Below, one piece after another: positions 1 through 11,060 of a stretch of 64,000 nt of DNA. Origin of the DNA: Morchella semilibera (Eukaryota; Ascomycota; Pezizomycetes; Pezizales; Morchellaceae); contig CM018603.1 in the NCBI GenBank assembly GCA_009192285.1, positions 3,526,588 through 3,590,587 of the forward strand. Direction: 5' to 3'. The notes under the pieces are model-generated. The model made no database searches. It worked only from the letters and a program-made list of their open reading frames with translations, and had not been told where the DNA came from. The translations under genes and the position numbers were made by a program. Each line of letters begins with the position of its first letter. Within the stretch, counting starts at the first letter, position 1.

Positions 1-1226
1 GCACGGAGGAACCTTAGATCCCATGGCTAGTATGACTATTCGAGACTGTCTTGGGTGCCTGTTCTGCATAACTGACCTTTCGCGCGCCGGCAGCTGGTGT
101 CTTGGTCTTGGGGATAAACGGAGGCACAAAACATCTTCAACATGCTCTCGACGATCAGAAGTCTTACGAATGCGTTGCGCTCTTTGGGTGCAGCACCGAC
201 ACATATGATGCCGAAGGGAAGATCACCCGTCGCGCGCCGTACAAGCATATCACGGAAGAAGCTGTTCAAGAAGCCTTGAAGGCCTTCCGTGGGAGTATCA
301 TGCAGAAACCGCCAATGTAATCCCCCTCACTTAGAGTTTAGGTGTAACTTAGCTAATTCCTAATCGCCCTTTACAGCTATTCCGCCCTTCACCAGGGCGG
401 AATGCGGTTGTACGAGTATGCCCGCATGGGAAAACCCCTCCCGACGGAAATCAAGGCGCGCCCCGTCGTTGTGCATTCAATGGAAATCCTTGATTTTACT
501 ACCGACCACACCTGGGAATTCCCCATGGAGGAGCTATCCGCTCATGATCACGTTGTTGGGAAAGCCCTTACAGAAATGCAAGCAGTAGGTCCCGATGGCA
601 CCAAGATAGGCGAGAAGCGTTCTTGCGAAGAGGAAGAAGGCCCTAGGTCACCCGCAAAGAAGGTAAAATTAGAGACCACTGTCGAAGCGAGCGCTGGCAA
701 ATCTCTCAACGAGGCTCCTGCCCGGCCAGCCCAAGTTGAAGATGGGTCAAGACCAGCGGCTGTATCAATTCGCATGACAGTCGGCTCAGGCTTCTACGTC
801 CGCTCACTGGTTTACGAGTAAGTACATATGGCACTCTACTCCGCCCAAATATCACGTAATTAACGCCCCACTAGTCTTGGCGAGGCTCTTGGTTCTGCCG
901 CACATATGGTTAAGCTTGTGCGCACGCGCCAGGGTGACTTTGAGCTTGGGAAGAACGTGATTGAGTGGGAGGATCTGATGAATGAAGACATTAGTGTCTG
1001 GGAAGAGAACGTGGTGAACACATTGAAAGCCTGGGAAAAAACGCAGGCCAGAGATTCCAGTCAAGCCTCAGGCAGGGCGGGGCCAACCACAAAAGCGCCC
1101 GCCAAAGAGGAACCCACTGCGCTGGCAGAACCAACTGCGGCCAAAGACGAAGTCGTTAAGGGCGAGATCCCTGTTGCACCCAAAGAGGAGTCAGTGGAGG
1201 CTACCACTGCAACAGGCTCTACATAG
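1..1226 (+). CDS. PUS4: tRNA pseudouridine-55 synthase (TruB/Pus4 family), 5' end outside window
   Basis: Makes pseudouridine 55 in the T-loop of tRNAs. I read exons at 1-29, 94-316, 377-817 and 875-1226; introns of 64, 60 and 57 bp keep the frame. The window opens inside the catalytic block HGGTLDPMATGVLVLG, which holds the family's catalytic Asp; the codon for its Thr is split by intron 1. Later come YSALHQGG (the family's YSA motif region) and, after exon 3, YDLGEALGSAAHMVKLVRT, the usual TruB C-terminal block. An insertion of about 65 residues rich in K, E, P and A lies between the two halves, and the C-terminal tail (from about 1060) is Ala/Lys/Glu-rich low complexity, as in other fungal Pus4 proteins. 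The first exon or exons lie upstream of base 1. Family assignment is secure; the mitochondrial and nuclear dual location known in yeast is only inferred here. Confidence 0.93.
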
Positions 1227-2697
1227 ATCCTTACTTTTCATACTATACCCTTTTGTCAAAATCATGGAAGCAAATGAGGAAATCTCTACACTCCTGGGGT
1301 TAGATGAAGAATATAATCACCTGTATTATTCTTAGACCCACGATACTAAGCCACAGTTACGGCTGTCCAGGAGCTACAATCACACAGTGACACCTTGATA
1401 TGTGAGTGACATTAAGTTATATATCCTAGTGAGGGGAGCTTAGATGGCGTGAGGATCTGCCCATACAGCCTCATTGACACTCCTTACCACACAAAAGCCC
1501 CCCATCTTTATACCACCGGCTAGAGGCCTCTACTCGCCCGAAAAGGAGGCCGTTGGCGATTTGTATGGCAAACGCACCAAAGTATCAATAGACTCCACAC
1601 TTCGGTATGCTTGCCCTAACGGGCCAAAGTCCGCGTTAGATCATACGCGATCACTCGCCCCTTCCGGACCGAGTTGTAAAGCATAACCTTCTCGACAAGT
1701 CTTTTTAACAATAAGGTCGTAAATAATAGTTAATATAGGATGGTACGGGATACCCTAGCCTACCCCCTAGGAGCTTCGTGGTTTGCGATAGAGAGCTCCG
1801 AATAGAAGCTCTAGTGATGTTGTAGTAGGAGTGGTGAGTTCGCAATCGGAGGAGTACTGAGGTGCTATTGCGGGTTCATGTTCGTGCAGTGTGAATGTTT
1901 AAGATGTAATATCCTCTCGGATGGCATGGTTCCTGTGTTCTGCTGCTCCGCTATGTCGCCGGAAAATAGATGATGGATACAACGTGGTTGCGCCTGCTGC
2001 CGCCGGAGGCGGTAATACATTCGGGATTATTATTGCCAGCCTGGGGAGATATATATACCATAGATACTCGAATTAATCGAATATCTACGGTACTTATCCT
2101 GTAATAATTGTGGCAAGGTCTAGACCACTCCCGTATTATATCACTACTGATTTTTCCCAGGATAATTATCGTTATACAAGAGCTACTAAAGTTCCCTCGC
2201 CAACAAACACAGTTCCGATGGGGCGAGTGATAGTGCATGACTGTGATTGCATGCCTGCCTGTCTGCGCCGGCGGCTAAATGGCCTACCTTAAGGCAACCA
2301 CCAGAGGTTCTAAAGGAACACCGCAGCGCGCCTGTGGGGGGGAGGCTACGTGATCGCTATACGTATGCTTGAAGTTTTCCTGAGTACATGTGTACTTAGT
2401 ACTAAATTCCGGCTCAAAGTACTCTACAGTCGCCCACTGATTATATCCAAACCCAGCGAAATGAAGGTGTATCCGCGCGCGGGGAGCTTAGGGAAATGCT
2501 GCAATTAGTAGATTGGCGGTTTTTCATCTGCACTACTAGAGCCACAGCGGGTCTGTAGAAGAACTATATTCTTAAAACTACAACTCAACAACGGAAAAGG
2601 CTCGGTCCTTAAGGACAAGATAAAGCTCGAGCTTATCCTTGCCCCTCCCTACAAAAATACCAAAGTCCCAAACTGCTTACTTCCAGCACTTGCTCCT
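1227..2697. other. Gene-free interval between PUS4 and the thioesterase
   Basis: Convergent 3' flanks of two genes. No reading frame here resembles a protein. It holds two copies of the dispersed 20-bp motif: 1639-1657 on the minus strand and 2224-2243 on the plus strand. Confidence 0.6.
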
Positions 2698-3226
2698 CTA
2701 TAGTTTCGCCTCCTCCTTCACCATTAGAGCTCCTAGCTTCTCCCTAAACCCGCTCTCCATCGGCATCGGCCTTCGATTAACACTATCACAAAACACATGG
2801 GTATACCCACCCACAGCCTTGACGCCCTCCACACCCCTCTCGAACACGCCACACTCATACGTGACGCTCGAGTTTCCCAGCTTATTGACGCGCAGGCCCA
2901 CCTCCAGCACCGCGGGGTACGATGTCTGTGACACGAAAGTGATATGCGACTCGACCATCAGTGCGATTGACGGGCTTGTGGTGGGACTCAGTCCGCACTT
3001 CTCGATCAGGTATGTGTTTACCACCGAGTCGATCCTGTCTGGGTTAGTGGGGGGGTAAAATGGAGAGGGGGGGGGAGGGAGGGAGGGGAGGGAGAGGAGG
3101 GAGGGAGATTTACAGGACGTTGTAGACGGTGTTGGTGACATGCGAGTACATGTCATTATCGGTCCAACGAGTGCGGTAGTCAAGGAAGAAGTGGTAATCG
3201 GTTCGTTTTCTGTCTTTGACGGACAT
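2698..3226 (-). CDS. Hotdog-fold acyl-CoA thioesterase (4HBT type)
   Basis: A 149-residue protein in two exons, 3226-3114 and 3034-2698, joined by a 79-bp intron (3113-3035). Exon 1 gives the family signature RWTDNDMYSHVTNTVYNVL, with the Asp that is usually catalytic in 4-hydroxybenzoyl-CoA thioesterase-like proteins. Exon 2 continues IDSVVNTYLIEKCGL, then VESHITFVSQTSYPAVLE and GLRVNKLGNSSVTYECGVF, the remaining strands of a single hotdog domain, followed by VGGYTHVFCD and a short C-terminal helix. Length fits a one-domain enzyme. No targeting signal is evident, so a cytosolic or peroxisomal place is open; there is no obvious PTS1 (it ends in AKL, a weak resemblance to SKL-type signals). 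Substrate cannot be read from sequence. The intron is an extreme pyrimidine tract on the coding strand (see the G-rich feature). Confidence 0.85.
3062..3107. repeat. G-rich tract, potential G-quadruplex, inside the thioesterase intron
   Basis: The plus strand runs almost without break in G with single A interruptions (repeated GGGA and GGAG units). It fills over half of the 79-bp intron of the minus-strand thioesterase gene, so the transcript carries the complementary C/T tract just after the donor side. More than four G-runs of three or more are present, meeting the usual G-quadruplex pattern. Confidence 0.8.
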
Positions 3227-4285
3227 TGTCAGGTTGTATGTATGTAAATAAATGTATGTCGCTCGTACTGGATGGATAGTAGGAAGTATATTCTAGTATG
3301 TATTATGAAGACTTTGAGTATTTACATGTGTAGATTGTACACATGATAGCTCCAAGCACATAGCACTGAAGTGAGAAGTTACACTGGTAGACTCGTGCTG
3401 TACCCCAAGTAAATAAATACATGCACCTACATGCAAGTAGCATGTATACAAGACATACTTACTTACTTTAGCCTCGGCCAACTCCCTACAGATCAACCTC
3501 GGTCTATCGATTGACGTATGTACTAGTACCGGGTGTGAGGGTAAGTGATCAGAACTGCTCCTGGTTGGTCTGGTTGGCCTGGAGTGCCAAGTTGGCCCCA
3601 CCCTGGACTTATATCAACCGTGTGCCCCAGGAAACTTCAGAGGCCAGAACTTGGTCCTCAATTTTACTGCTGCCTCCTGAAAGTTTTCTCTACACAGCCA
3701 AATTTGTACCCAAATAGCATATAGAGAAGGTGCTGATAGATACAATGTTTTAAATATATTTTTGGATTTTTTTTGGATTTTTTGATGAGGATCTTGGAAA
3801 AGTTCTGATGACTTTTTTCCCCCATTCAAGATAAGAATTCTTGGCAGGTCTTATTTGGCCCCAGCCTGTTGCACCCACATATTCTCGTAGAGTTCTGATC
3901 ACTTTGGTTCACACCCAAGTACCTACATGTATGTTTATCTACCAGTCACAACCACCACCACCAACATCACCGTATGTACGGGCTGGGAACGAGACTATAA
4001 AGTACTACTATGTAGGGCATAATAAAATACATGTAGATCCTCCCCCGCGATAAGATAAGATAAGACCACTCACTCCACCCCACACACATATCATATGATG
4101 ATGATAAAAAAAAAAAAACTCCCTCCCCCCCCCCCCCCTTCACACACACACAAACGGGCAACACCTGCATGTTGCGTATCGTCACCGGCTCCCGTATTGG
4201 ACTCTATCGCCTCCACCCTCCGCTTCACCTCGTCGCTACCCTGGAAGCCTTCCTCCGCCTCCACCAGAATCCCAAGGTTCACGAA
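3227..4285. other. Divergent intergenic region, thioesterase and PUS9
   Basis: Shared 5' flank of two divergently read genes. It holds TACATGTA palindromes at 3924-3931 and 4028-4035, an A-run then C-run at about 4109-4138 followed by a (CA)n stretch just upstream of the PUS9 start, and no convincing gene. Confidence 0.55.
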
Positions 4286-5932
4286 ATGTCAAATGACCTG
4301 ACACCATCGTCCGAGATGGCACCGTTACCTCTGCCTGATGACCTTTCCGCACTCACAATCACGCCCCAGGGTTCTCCACCACCAATAAGGTCCAGGCAGC
4401 AACAAAAACAAAAACAACATACAGATGCCTATACGCAGCGCCGAAAGAAAGAGTCAGATGCGGCGCTAGTCGCGCAGAAGGAGAGCTTGCCGCCAAAGTT
4501 CCTCAACCAACCACCAGACCCGCTTTACTACTTTGAGGATGGGCTACGAAAGATCCCACCATACAATTACACTTATAACACGTTCTGTAAGGAGCGGTGG
4601 AGGGGCCGCACGCTGTTGGATATCTTTGTGAATGAGTTCCGGGACCGGCCGGAGGAGTATTATGTATGCTGTCAATCGACTGTCCCTCTTTACTTCCTAT
4701 GGTGGTGATAGTGATGGTGGTGGTGGTAGTGATAGTAGTGGTATGGGTCGGGCAAGAGCTAATTCGCAGCGACTACTACTACTATTACTTATTACTAGAA
4801 AAAAGCAATCGAAGCTGGCACTGTAACAATCTTCAGGAAGAAGGATGGCCGCCACCCCACGCAGGAGCAGCTCATCTGCTGCGGCACTGATACGGTTGTC
4901 AACAACGGGGACATGATCGCGCACACTCTGCACCGCCATGAGCCGCCCGTCACCGACAAGCCTGTTGAGGTCGTCTTTGAGGACGACGCTATGATCGTCA
5001 TCAACAAGCCTGCCGGCGTCCCCGTACACCCTGCCGGCCGCTACAACTTCAACTCTGTCATCGAGATCATGAAGCACGAGCGCAACGGAGTCGCACCCCT
5101 CCGTAATTACCCCCCCCCCCCGGTCCCTTCCTCCTCCTAGCAAGCCATGCATATTAACACAGTACAGCATGCAATCGCCTCGACCGCCTTACTAGCGGCC
5201 TCATGTTCTGCGCCAAGACACCCCAGGCCGCCGACGACATGATGAACCAGCTTCGCACGCGCACAATTCGCAAACAGTACGTCGCGCGCGTGACCGGCGA
5301 GTTTCCCACGGGCGACATCACCTGCTCCGAGCCGATCCTCAGCGTCTCGCCCAAGCTTGGCCTCAACCGGGTGCGTGCCAGCGGCAAGCCCGCGTCAACG
5401 CTCTTCCGCCGCCTCAAATACAACAAGGAACGGAACTATAGCATTGTGGAATGCCATCCCTTCACGGGCCGTACCCACCAGATAAGGGTACACCTTCAGT
5501 TCCTCGGGCATCCGATTAGTAATGACCCCATTTACTGTAATCGGTTGGTGTGGGGGCCTGCACTGGGAGGGGCGGGGAGGGAGACGATGAGGATGTGATT
5601 TCGAGGTTGGCGAGGATGGGGAAGGATCAGGTCGCCGATGCGGTGGCGTACTTTGATGAGATGGTGAAGGAGTATCAGGAGATTAAGGCGCATAAGCTCT
5701 CTGGAGAGCTGTGTACGGTGTGTGAGGCGCCGCTGTATACAGATCCAGGACCGCATGAGGTATGTTTCTTTTTCTTTTCTTATACATGTGTGTGTGTGGT
5801 TTGCATTGGGCAGAGACTGATGGGTGGTGGGGTGCGTAGTTGGGCATATTTTTGCATGCGAAGCGGTACGAGTGTGTCGAGGGGCGGTGGGCGTATGAGA
5901 CGAAGCTGCCGGACTGGGCGACGGTGGATTAG
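4286..5932 (+). CDS. PUS9: RluA-family tRNA pseudouridine synthase, Pus9/Rib2 type; one apparent frameshift
   Basis: Predicted to make pseudouridine 32 in tRNAs. Exons: 4286-4663, 4799-5102, 5168-5759, 5840-5932; introns 135, 65 and 80 bp. Order: variable N terminus with a Gln/Lys-rich patch, an S4-like region with [15 protein letters not shown], the HRHEPPV motif typical of fungal Pus9/Rib2, [16 protein letters not shown], the catalytic block [16 protein letters not shown] with its Asp, then [20 protein letters not shown], and a C-terminal CxxC-like segment [20 protein letters not shown]. No deaminase domain follows, so this is the Pus9 rather than the full Rib2 architecture. In exon 3, after VWGPALG, the frame must gain one base within the G-rich run at 5567-5581 for the conserved tail to be read; corrected length is 455 aa. 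The ATG at 4286 was chosen because an in-frame ATG at 4169 would start in low-similarity sequence, though that form could encode a mitochondrial presequence. Confidence 0.88.
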
Positions 5933-8336
5933 ATAGCTTTATAGAACTTAGACCGTATAAATTGGATTACTAGAATCCAAATGACTGAGCGGTGAGTAGT
6001 AAGTAGTAAGTGGGTTGACGACTCTTTTACATGGCAGCTAGATGGGTGGTGATACCCGGTGGTTTTTGTAAAGATAGGATCGAGGGCCGGTCATCTTGCG
6101 GGCAGGTATATACCCCCCACCAGCGAACAGAACAAAGTTACATGTAGTCACGTTTCGGATTCGGCACTATACTCCACACGTACCCACGAAAAGTGTGATT
6201 GGCGGGCGATAGTACCGCAGGAATGCACCTTGAGAAACGGCCAGCAGACGTTTCCAATTCGCCGACATGTCTACGTCTGCACTGTATGCCCTTCCCCCCG
6301 GTCACTTACCAACCATCTGCTTGGGATACGAAGTCATATAATATCACTCGACAACTGATAGGGTACGTTTGTACAATGCTAAAGGAGGGGGGGCGAGGGC
6401 GAGGTTTCTTTGCTGAAAATGTCGGAGCTGGGTCCAAACTAAGTTACATACATAGCGGCTCATAGTACATGCAGCTCGGTTGCCCACATAGACAATAAAG
6501 TACCTAAACAATACAGCAGATGGGACAGCTGCGGCCTCTAGACCCTATGAGTATCCACAATAGGCCCCAATTTTCTCGCGGTGTGTTCTGTCTTTGCAAT
6601 CCTGTAATCGATCGCAGCGAGATACATGTACATGTAGTATCTACAACACTGAGCCTCGTGTTTCCCATTGGGTACTTCAACGGGAGCTAGGGCCCTAAGG
6701 CTACACCTAGATCTAGATTCGAGGGTTTCAACTCTGCAAGTGATGTAGCTGGCCCATGGCCACGACACAACAAATTGAGGTATCATAACCTTAGACACGT
6801 AGTTAAATCAGGGGTAGGGGAGGCCATTATTTCCTTTTATTCTTTCTACGAGCAGATGATCCGATCGATGGCCGTCTAGTTCTTTATTTGTGGCTTTACT
6901 TTTGCGCACCGGGAGTGAAAGGAGGTTTGGGGGGGGGGGGGGTGCAGTCCCCAGTGGGTTGACTGACCCTTTGATCACCACCCTCCAAAGGTGGCACCTG
7001 TCGCCCCGACACCTTTCTCCCCTTCCTCCCATTACAAGTTTCAAAGGCTAATGGCTCCCAGCACCTCAATAGTGACAACACCGTTAGCTGTGAGCCAGGG
7101 CGGCGGGTCACGCACTCGGGACTTAGATAAAGTTTCAAAGTACCTCTTACGTCCACGTTTTTCCCGAGACACAGCCTATTATTTCTCCTTTATTCCAATT
7201 ATGAGGGGGCGCGGCATACGTGCTGGAGAGTTTATGTGTTTAGAAGAAAAGGCAAGGGGAAAGGAAGAAGAAACTCCCAGGACTCGAAACTATTGTCGTT
7301 GAGGACACGGAAGCCAAGCATGCGACTATCACCAGTAGATACCTAATATATACTGAGACAGTAACTTCGGTAGTATAGTTGATTTGGTGGGTATTCGTGC
7401 CTGCATGGGAAAGGGGGGTGCCTGCACGCATAGTAGCTTGCGCCGGAGAGCCCCGAGGCGTCAGTCGATGAGCCTGTACCGGCGCGCACATGAGCGACGG
7501 CTAGATGTGTCCCAGAAGGCACAAAAAACATCATTGACCCCGGCCTTACGAGTGATATTCTGTGGTTGGGCATATTTGCATTCGTTGCATTACTAAGCAA
7601 AACCACATGATTTCTGTAGGCACTTTTCTCTTTTGCGCACGGCGCGCGCAGCTACTACGCCTAGGCACGTATACTACTGGTGGCTTTATCGGGATAAAGA
7701 AACTATACAAAAACTTTTGAGTTCCTTTCCCTCAATCTTAGATTGCAAAAAAGGCACATGTCTCTCCTCAGCCTTGGGAGTCCTCGCCAATGTGACAGTC
7801 CCAAACGAGAAGGAAAGAGAAAAATTCACAGAAAGAAGTAACTACATACACACATTTCTCCTTTACTTTCTTGCCTACTTCGCTCCCCCGTGATTTACGT
7901 TAGCTCCCGCCCGCCCGTTATCAAAGAGAAGAAAGCATGATAGAAAAATATCTCAGTCCCTTTCTCTCGCCTTCCAGGAGGAAAGAAAAACAGAAGTGTG
8001 AAAACCATCCCAAACAAAAGAAGTTAGAAAATGAAAAAGATGAAAAGAATAAGGGCTGGAAAAAGGTAGGGTGGACAGAAGAGGGGGAAGAAGCTGTGTA
8101 GATTAGAAGAGAGCGAAATGACAAAAAATCATTCACAACAATATTCCTTCTTTACACAGGCTTTAAGAAAGAGAGCAACTTTTGAAGAAGTGACAAGTAT
8201 CAACCAACACAAAAAGGACATGAAACAAACTCCCTACGCTCTAGCTTTGTCATTCCAAAAAAAGAAAAAGAACAAAAGAAGAGAGAAGAGAGTAAAACTG
8301 TCCTTTGTATCAATATATTTAAAGGACAGTTTTTAT
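5933..8336. other. Long gene-free interval
   Basis: About 2.4 kb at the convergent 3' ends of PUS9 and eIF4B. I see no coding frame that resembles a protein. It contains a dispersed-motif copy at 6331-6350 (minus), TACATGTA at 6139-6146, 6623-6630 and 6629-6636 (the last two overlapping), and a run of 12-14 G at about 6929-6941. The last 300 bases are A- and G-rich and probably hold the eIF4B 3' end region. Confidence 0.5.
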
Positions 8337-10330
8337 TTATACTCTTGCTCCTGCAGCACGACCCTTTTTGGCTGGAACGGTAGACCAGCCGTCAGCGGCT
8401 TCCTCAACCGGGGCCTCCTTTGGCTCTTGTTTTCGCCAGTTGGATGGGGTTGTCTTCGCGGGCCTTTCTTCCCTTCTTTTAGGGGGCGCAGCCGCCGCAG
8501 GAGCAGCCTCACCCTCAGCTTCACCTTCAACAGCATTACCCTCGGTTGCGCTAGATGCTCTCCTCAAAAGCGCGAGGTCTTTGTTGGTAGTTGGTGTCCC
8601 CGCTTCACTTTTATCGGTTTCGCCTGCAGCAGCTGCCCGGGCCTTTCTTTCTTCCCTGGCCTTTTCATCTTTGGCCCTCTTGGCGGCGAGAGCGGCAAGC
8701 CTCTCTTCAACCTCCTTATCCCTCTGGGAAGTGTCGATCGGTCTAGCAGCCCCGAACGGATTGGGCTTGTTTGATGAATCACTAGTGGCAGACGTCAAAG
8801 CAGGCTCTATTGGATGTTCGCTGCGCTTCTTCAGTTCTAGTCTGGGACGAGTGGTGGCAGCAACCGGGCTGGAAGGTGCTGTCGATGTTCTTTGCGGAGC
8901 CGGCGGGTCTGGACGTGCCCCTCTGCGCCACTCATTGTCTCGTTCGGGGGCAGTTGGCTGTCGTTCGATAGCCGGACGTTCACGGTACTCCTCTTGGGTG
9001 TCCCTTCAGCATTCGGCGCCGGAGAACGCCTTCTAAATTCGCGAGGCTCTCCACGGTCATTACGCTCTCCGCTGCGAGGACGGTGTTCACTGGCGGTCGG
9101 GGTCGATGGTGGGAGAGGACCAGTGCGCTCCCACTTATCGAGATTACGCAACTTATCAGAGCCCTCATATGCGCTCTGACGGCGGTCACCAGATTCGCTC
9201 CCCATGCGGTCACGATCGGCATAGCCGCCACGGTCACCGCGATCACCGAAACCACCACGTTCACTACCACGACGCCCGGTATTCTCAAGCGCGGGAAGAG
9301 GGCCAGTACGGCGCCACTCTCCAAGAGTTCGCTCCTCGCCACGATCCTTCGCTAAATCACATATCAATAAAGTTGTCCTATGTGTTAATCTCATAGATTA
9401 GGGCATCTTACGTGGATCAGCGACGTTGATTCGAATGTTTCTTCCAGAAAGTTGGCTATTATTCATCTCTATGGCGGCAACCAGGCCCTCTCTGGTGTTG
9501 AATTCGACGTAGCCAAAGCCCTTCGGGCGATCTTCCATTTTGTCACGAACAAGTCTAACGTTAGAGACGTCACATTTTTGGAAAAATTCTGATATCTCGT
9601 TTTCAGAGACATCGAATGACAAGTTCCCAACGTGTGCTGTAAATGGGGGTTTGTCGGGGATTGGGAGCTGTTCACGAGGCGGGTGACGCTCTTCGCGGTC
9701 GTCTTTAAAATCACAATATTAGATTCCAACGAATTAGAAACGAGAATTGCACCAAACATACTTCTAGAAAAGCCCCCAAATCCGCCGCCGCCACTACCAG
9801 AAGAGTCCCCGTACTCACGACGAGCATATCCAGTAGAGGAGCCGCCTATCAGATAGAGTGTCAGTCTTCCGTGTTCAAATACAAAGGGCCACTTGTAGAA
9901 TATCTAGACCAACCAGCGGCTATGACACTAAGTCAGCCACTGGAACCAAAAGAAATGTGTGCAAAAATATAAAAGCAAGGGAAATCGAATTAGTACGTAC
10001 GAACAGCGGCATATCTTCCATTTCGTCAGCCCAGGACGAAGTTGTTCCGAGGGCTATTATAGTGTCACAAATGGTCAGTAAGATCCTGATCAATTACTAT
10101 CAAAATGTGGTGGGGGAGGGGTGGGCGGATGCCTAGCGACATACATTGATCACCGAGGAAATCCCCCCAGACTCATTTTTTGACCCTTCTTAGGAGGCGC
10201 TGTAGAACATACTTATTAGACATTTTATCTGGCCAATTCATAGTAGAGCGATAGTTTTGATCCCTTGCAAAGAATAGGGAGAAGAAGACGAGGGAAAAAA
10301 GATGTAAAATTGGAGGAGATGCGTACCCAT
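8337..10330 (-). CDS. TIF3: Translation initiation factor eIF4B-like protein with one RRM; two apparent frameshifts
   Basis: RNA-binding helper of the eIF4F/eIF4A helicase in mRNA recruitment. Exons (minus): 10330-10327, 10199-10145, 10053-9997, 9845-9762, 9702-9412, 9351-8337. The first coding exon is only ATGG. The N terminus reads MAPPKKGQKMSLGDFLGDQ then SSWADEMEDMPLF, a hallmark of fungal eIF4B. A Gly/Ser-rich linker leads to one RRM with RNP2 AHVGNLSF and RNP1 KGFGYVEF. Repeated modules around WRRTGPLPALENTGRR and WERTGPLPPSTPTASEH match the Trp/Arg-rich repeats of Tif3. The C terminus is acidic/basic low complexity with ERDNEWRRG and DGWSTVPAKKG. Two single-base corrections are needed: one surplus G in the six-G run at 10173-10178, and one missing base near 8990-8994 between EGTPK and EEYRE. 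Corrected length 501 aa. Confidence 0.88.
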
Positions 10331-11060
10331 GATTAGAAAAAGCAGCGAACGCGCTTTAATAAGAAAGCGCGCTTGCTGGGCAAAAGTAGATGAGCTAAAG
10401 GGTCAGAAGCCTTTAGTGGAGGTGAATTTTGGATTGTTGTTTAAGCGTAGAGGTGTGAGTGCGGGGGAGGGGCAGAATGGGTGAGGTTCTTGTTGGTGGT
10501 GAGGTGGAAAGATTATTGTGGAAGAAAAAGATTTGGGTGGTGTCGGTTGTGGGGGAGGGATTACTCTAGGAGGGCAACCAGCAGATCAACAGTCAGCAAC
10601 GGACAGCAGTGAGTGAAGTACATTCTAACAGAGTACATGTACGCACATGTATGCCTGATAGTGAAGTATCACTGAGTGCAACAACGAAGCTGCGAGAAGT
10701 TAAGGCAGACATTCTGACAAGTGGTTCACAATTTTATCGATAAAAACTAAACACAGCACATATGGCGGTACATTTTGTGCGTGAATCTACACAATACAAA
10801 AAACAGCAGTCCGTGAGAACCTCAGTGAAAGATGTGTAGTTTACTCCATTTGTTTCACTGGGTGGACCTTAGTAGAGAAAGGGTGGTAAATAGCACTTAC
10901 AAAGGATTTAGGGTTAGGGGAGCTAATGCCCTGCATACTAAAGTTTTATCCTCAATTCCAGTAAGTATAACGACAACTCCCCGCCTTTCCAGATTCCAAA
11001 AGATCTTGAAATCAACAATATTGAGCCCACATCTACAAACCCATTCCCCAATAACCAGCT
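10331..11060. promoter_or_regulatory. Divergent intergenic region, eIF4B and the Tim17-family gene
   Basis: Shared upstream region of two divergent genes. A telomere-like TTTAGGGTTAGGG lies at 10908-10920, about 140 bp before the Tim17-family start; such telobox motifs are known in fungal promoters of growth genes. TACATGTA occurs at 10634-10641. No coding frame seen. Confidence 0.5.

Noticed and set aside
4169-4285. N-terminal extension of PUS9 from an upstream in-frame ATG
   Set aside because: Kept only as an alternative: the extra 39 residues could be a mitochondrial presequence but resemble translated leader sequence after the CA repeat.
8368-9396. Plus-strand open frames opposite eIF4B
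   Set aside because: Low-complexity Ser/Ala shadows of the repetitive eIF4B C terminus.
10189-10201. A 13-bp GTATGTTCTACAG that looks like a mini-intron at the eIF4B 5' end
   Set aside because: A normal 127-bp intron from ATGG at 10327 to the same acceptor gives the expected MAPPKK start, so no mini-intron is needed.
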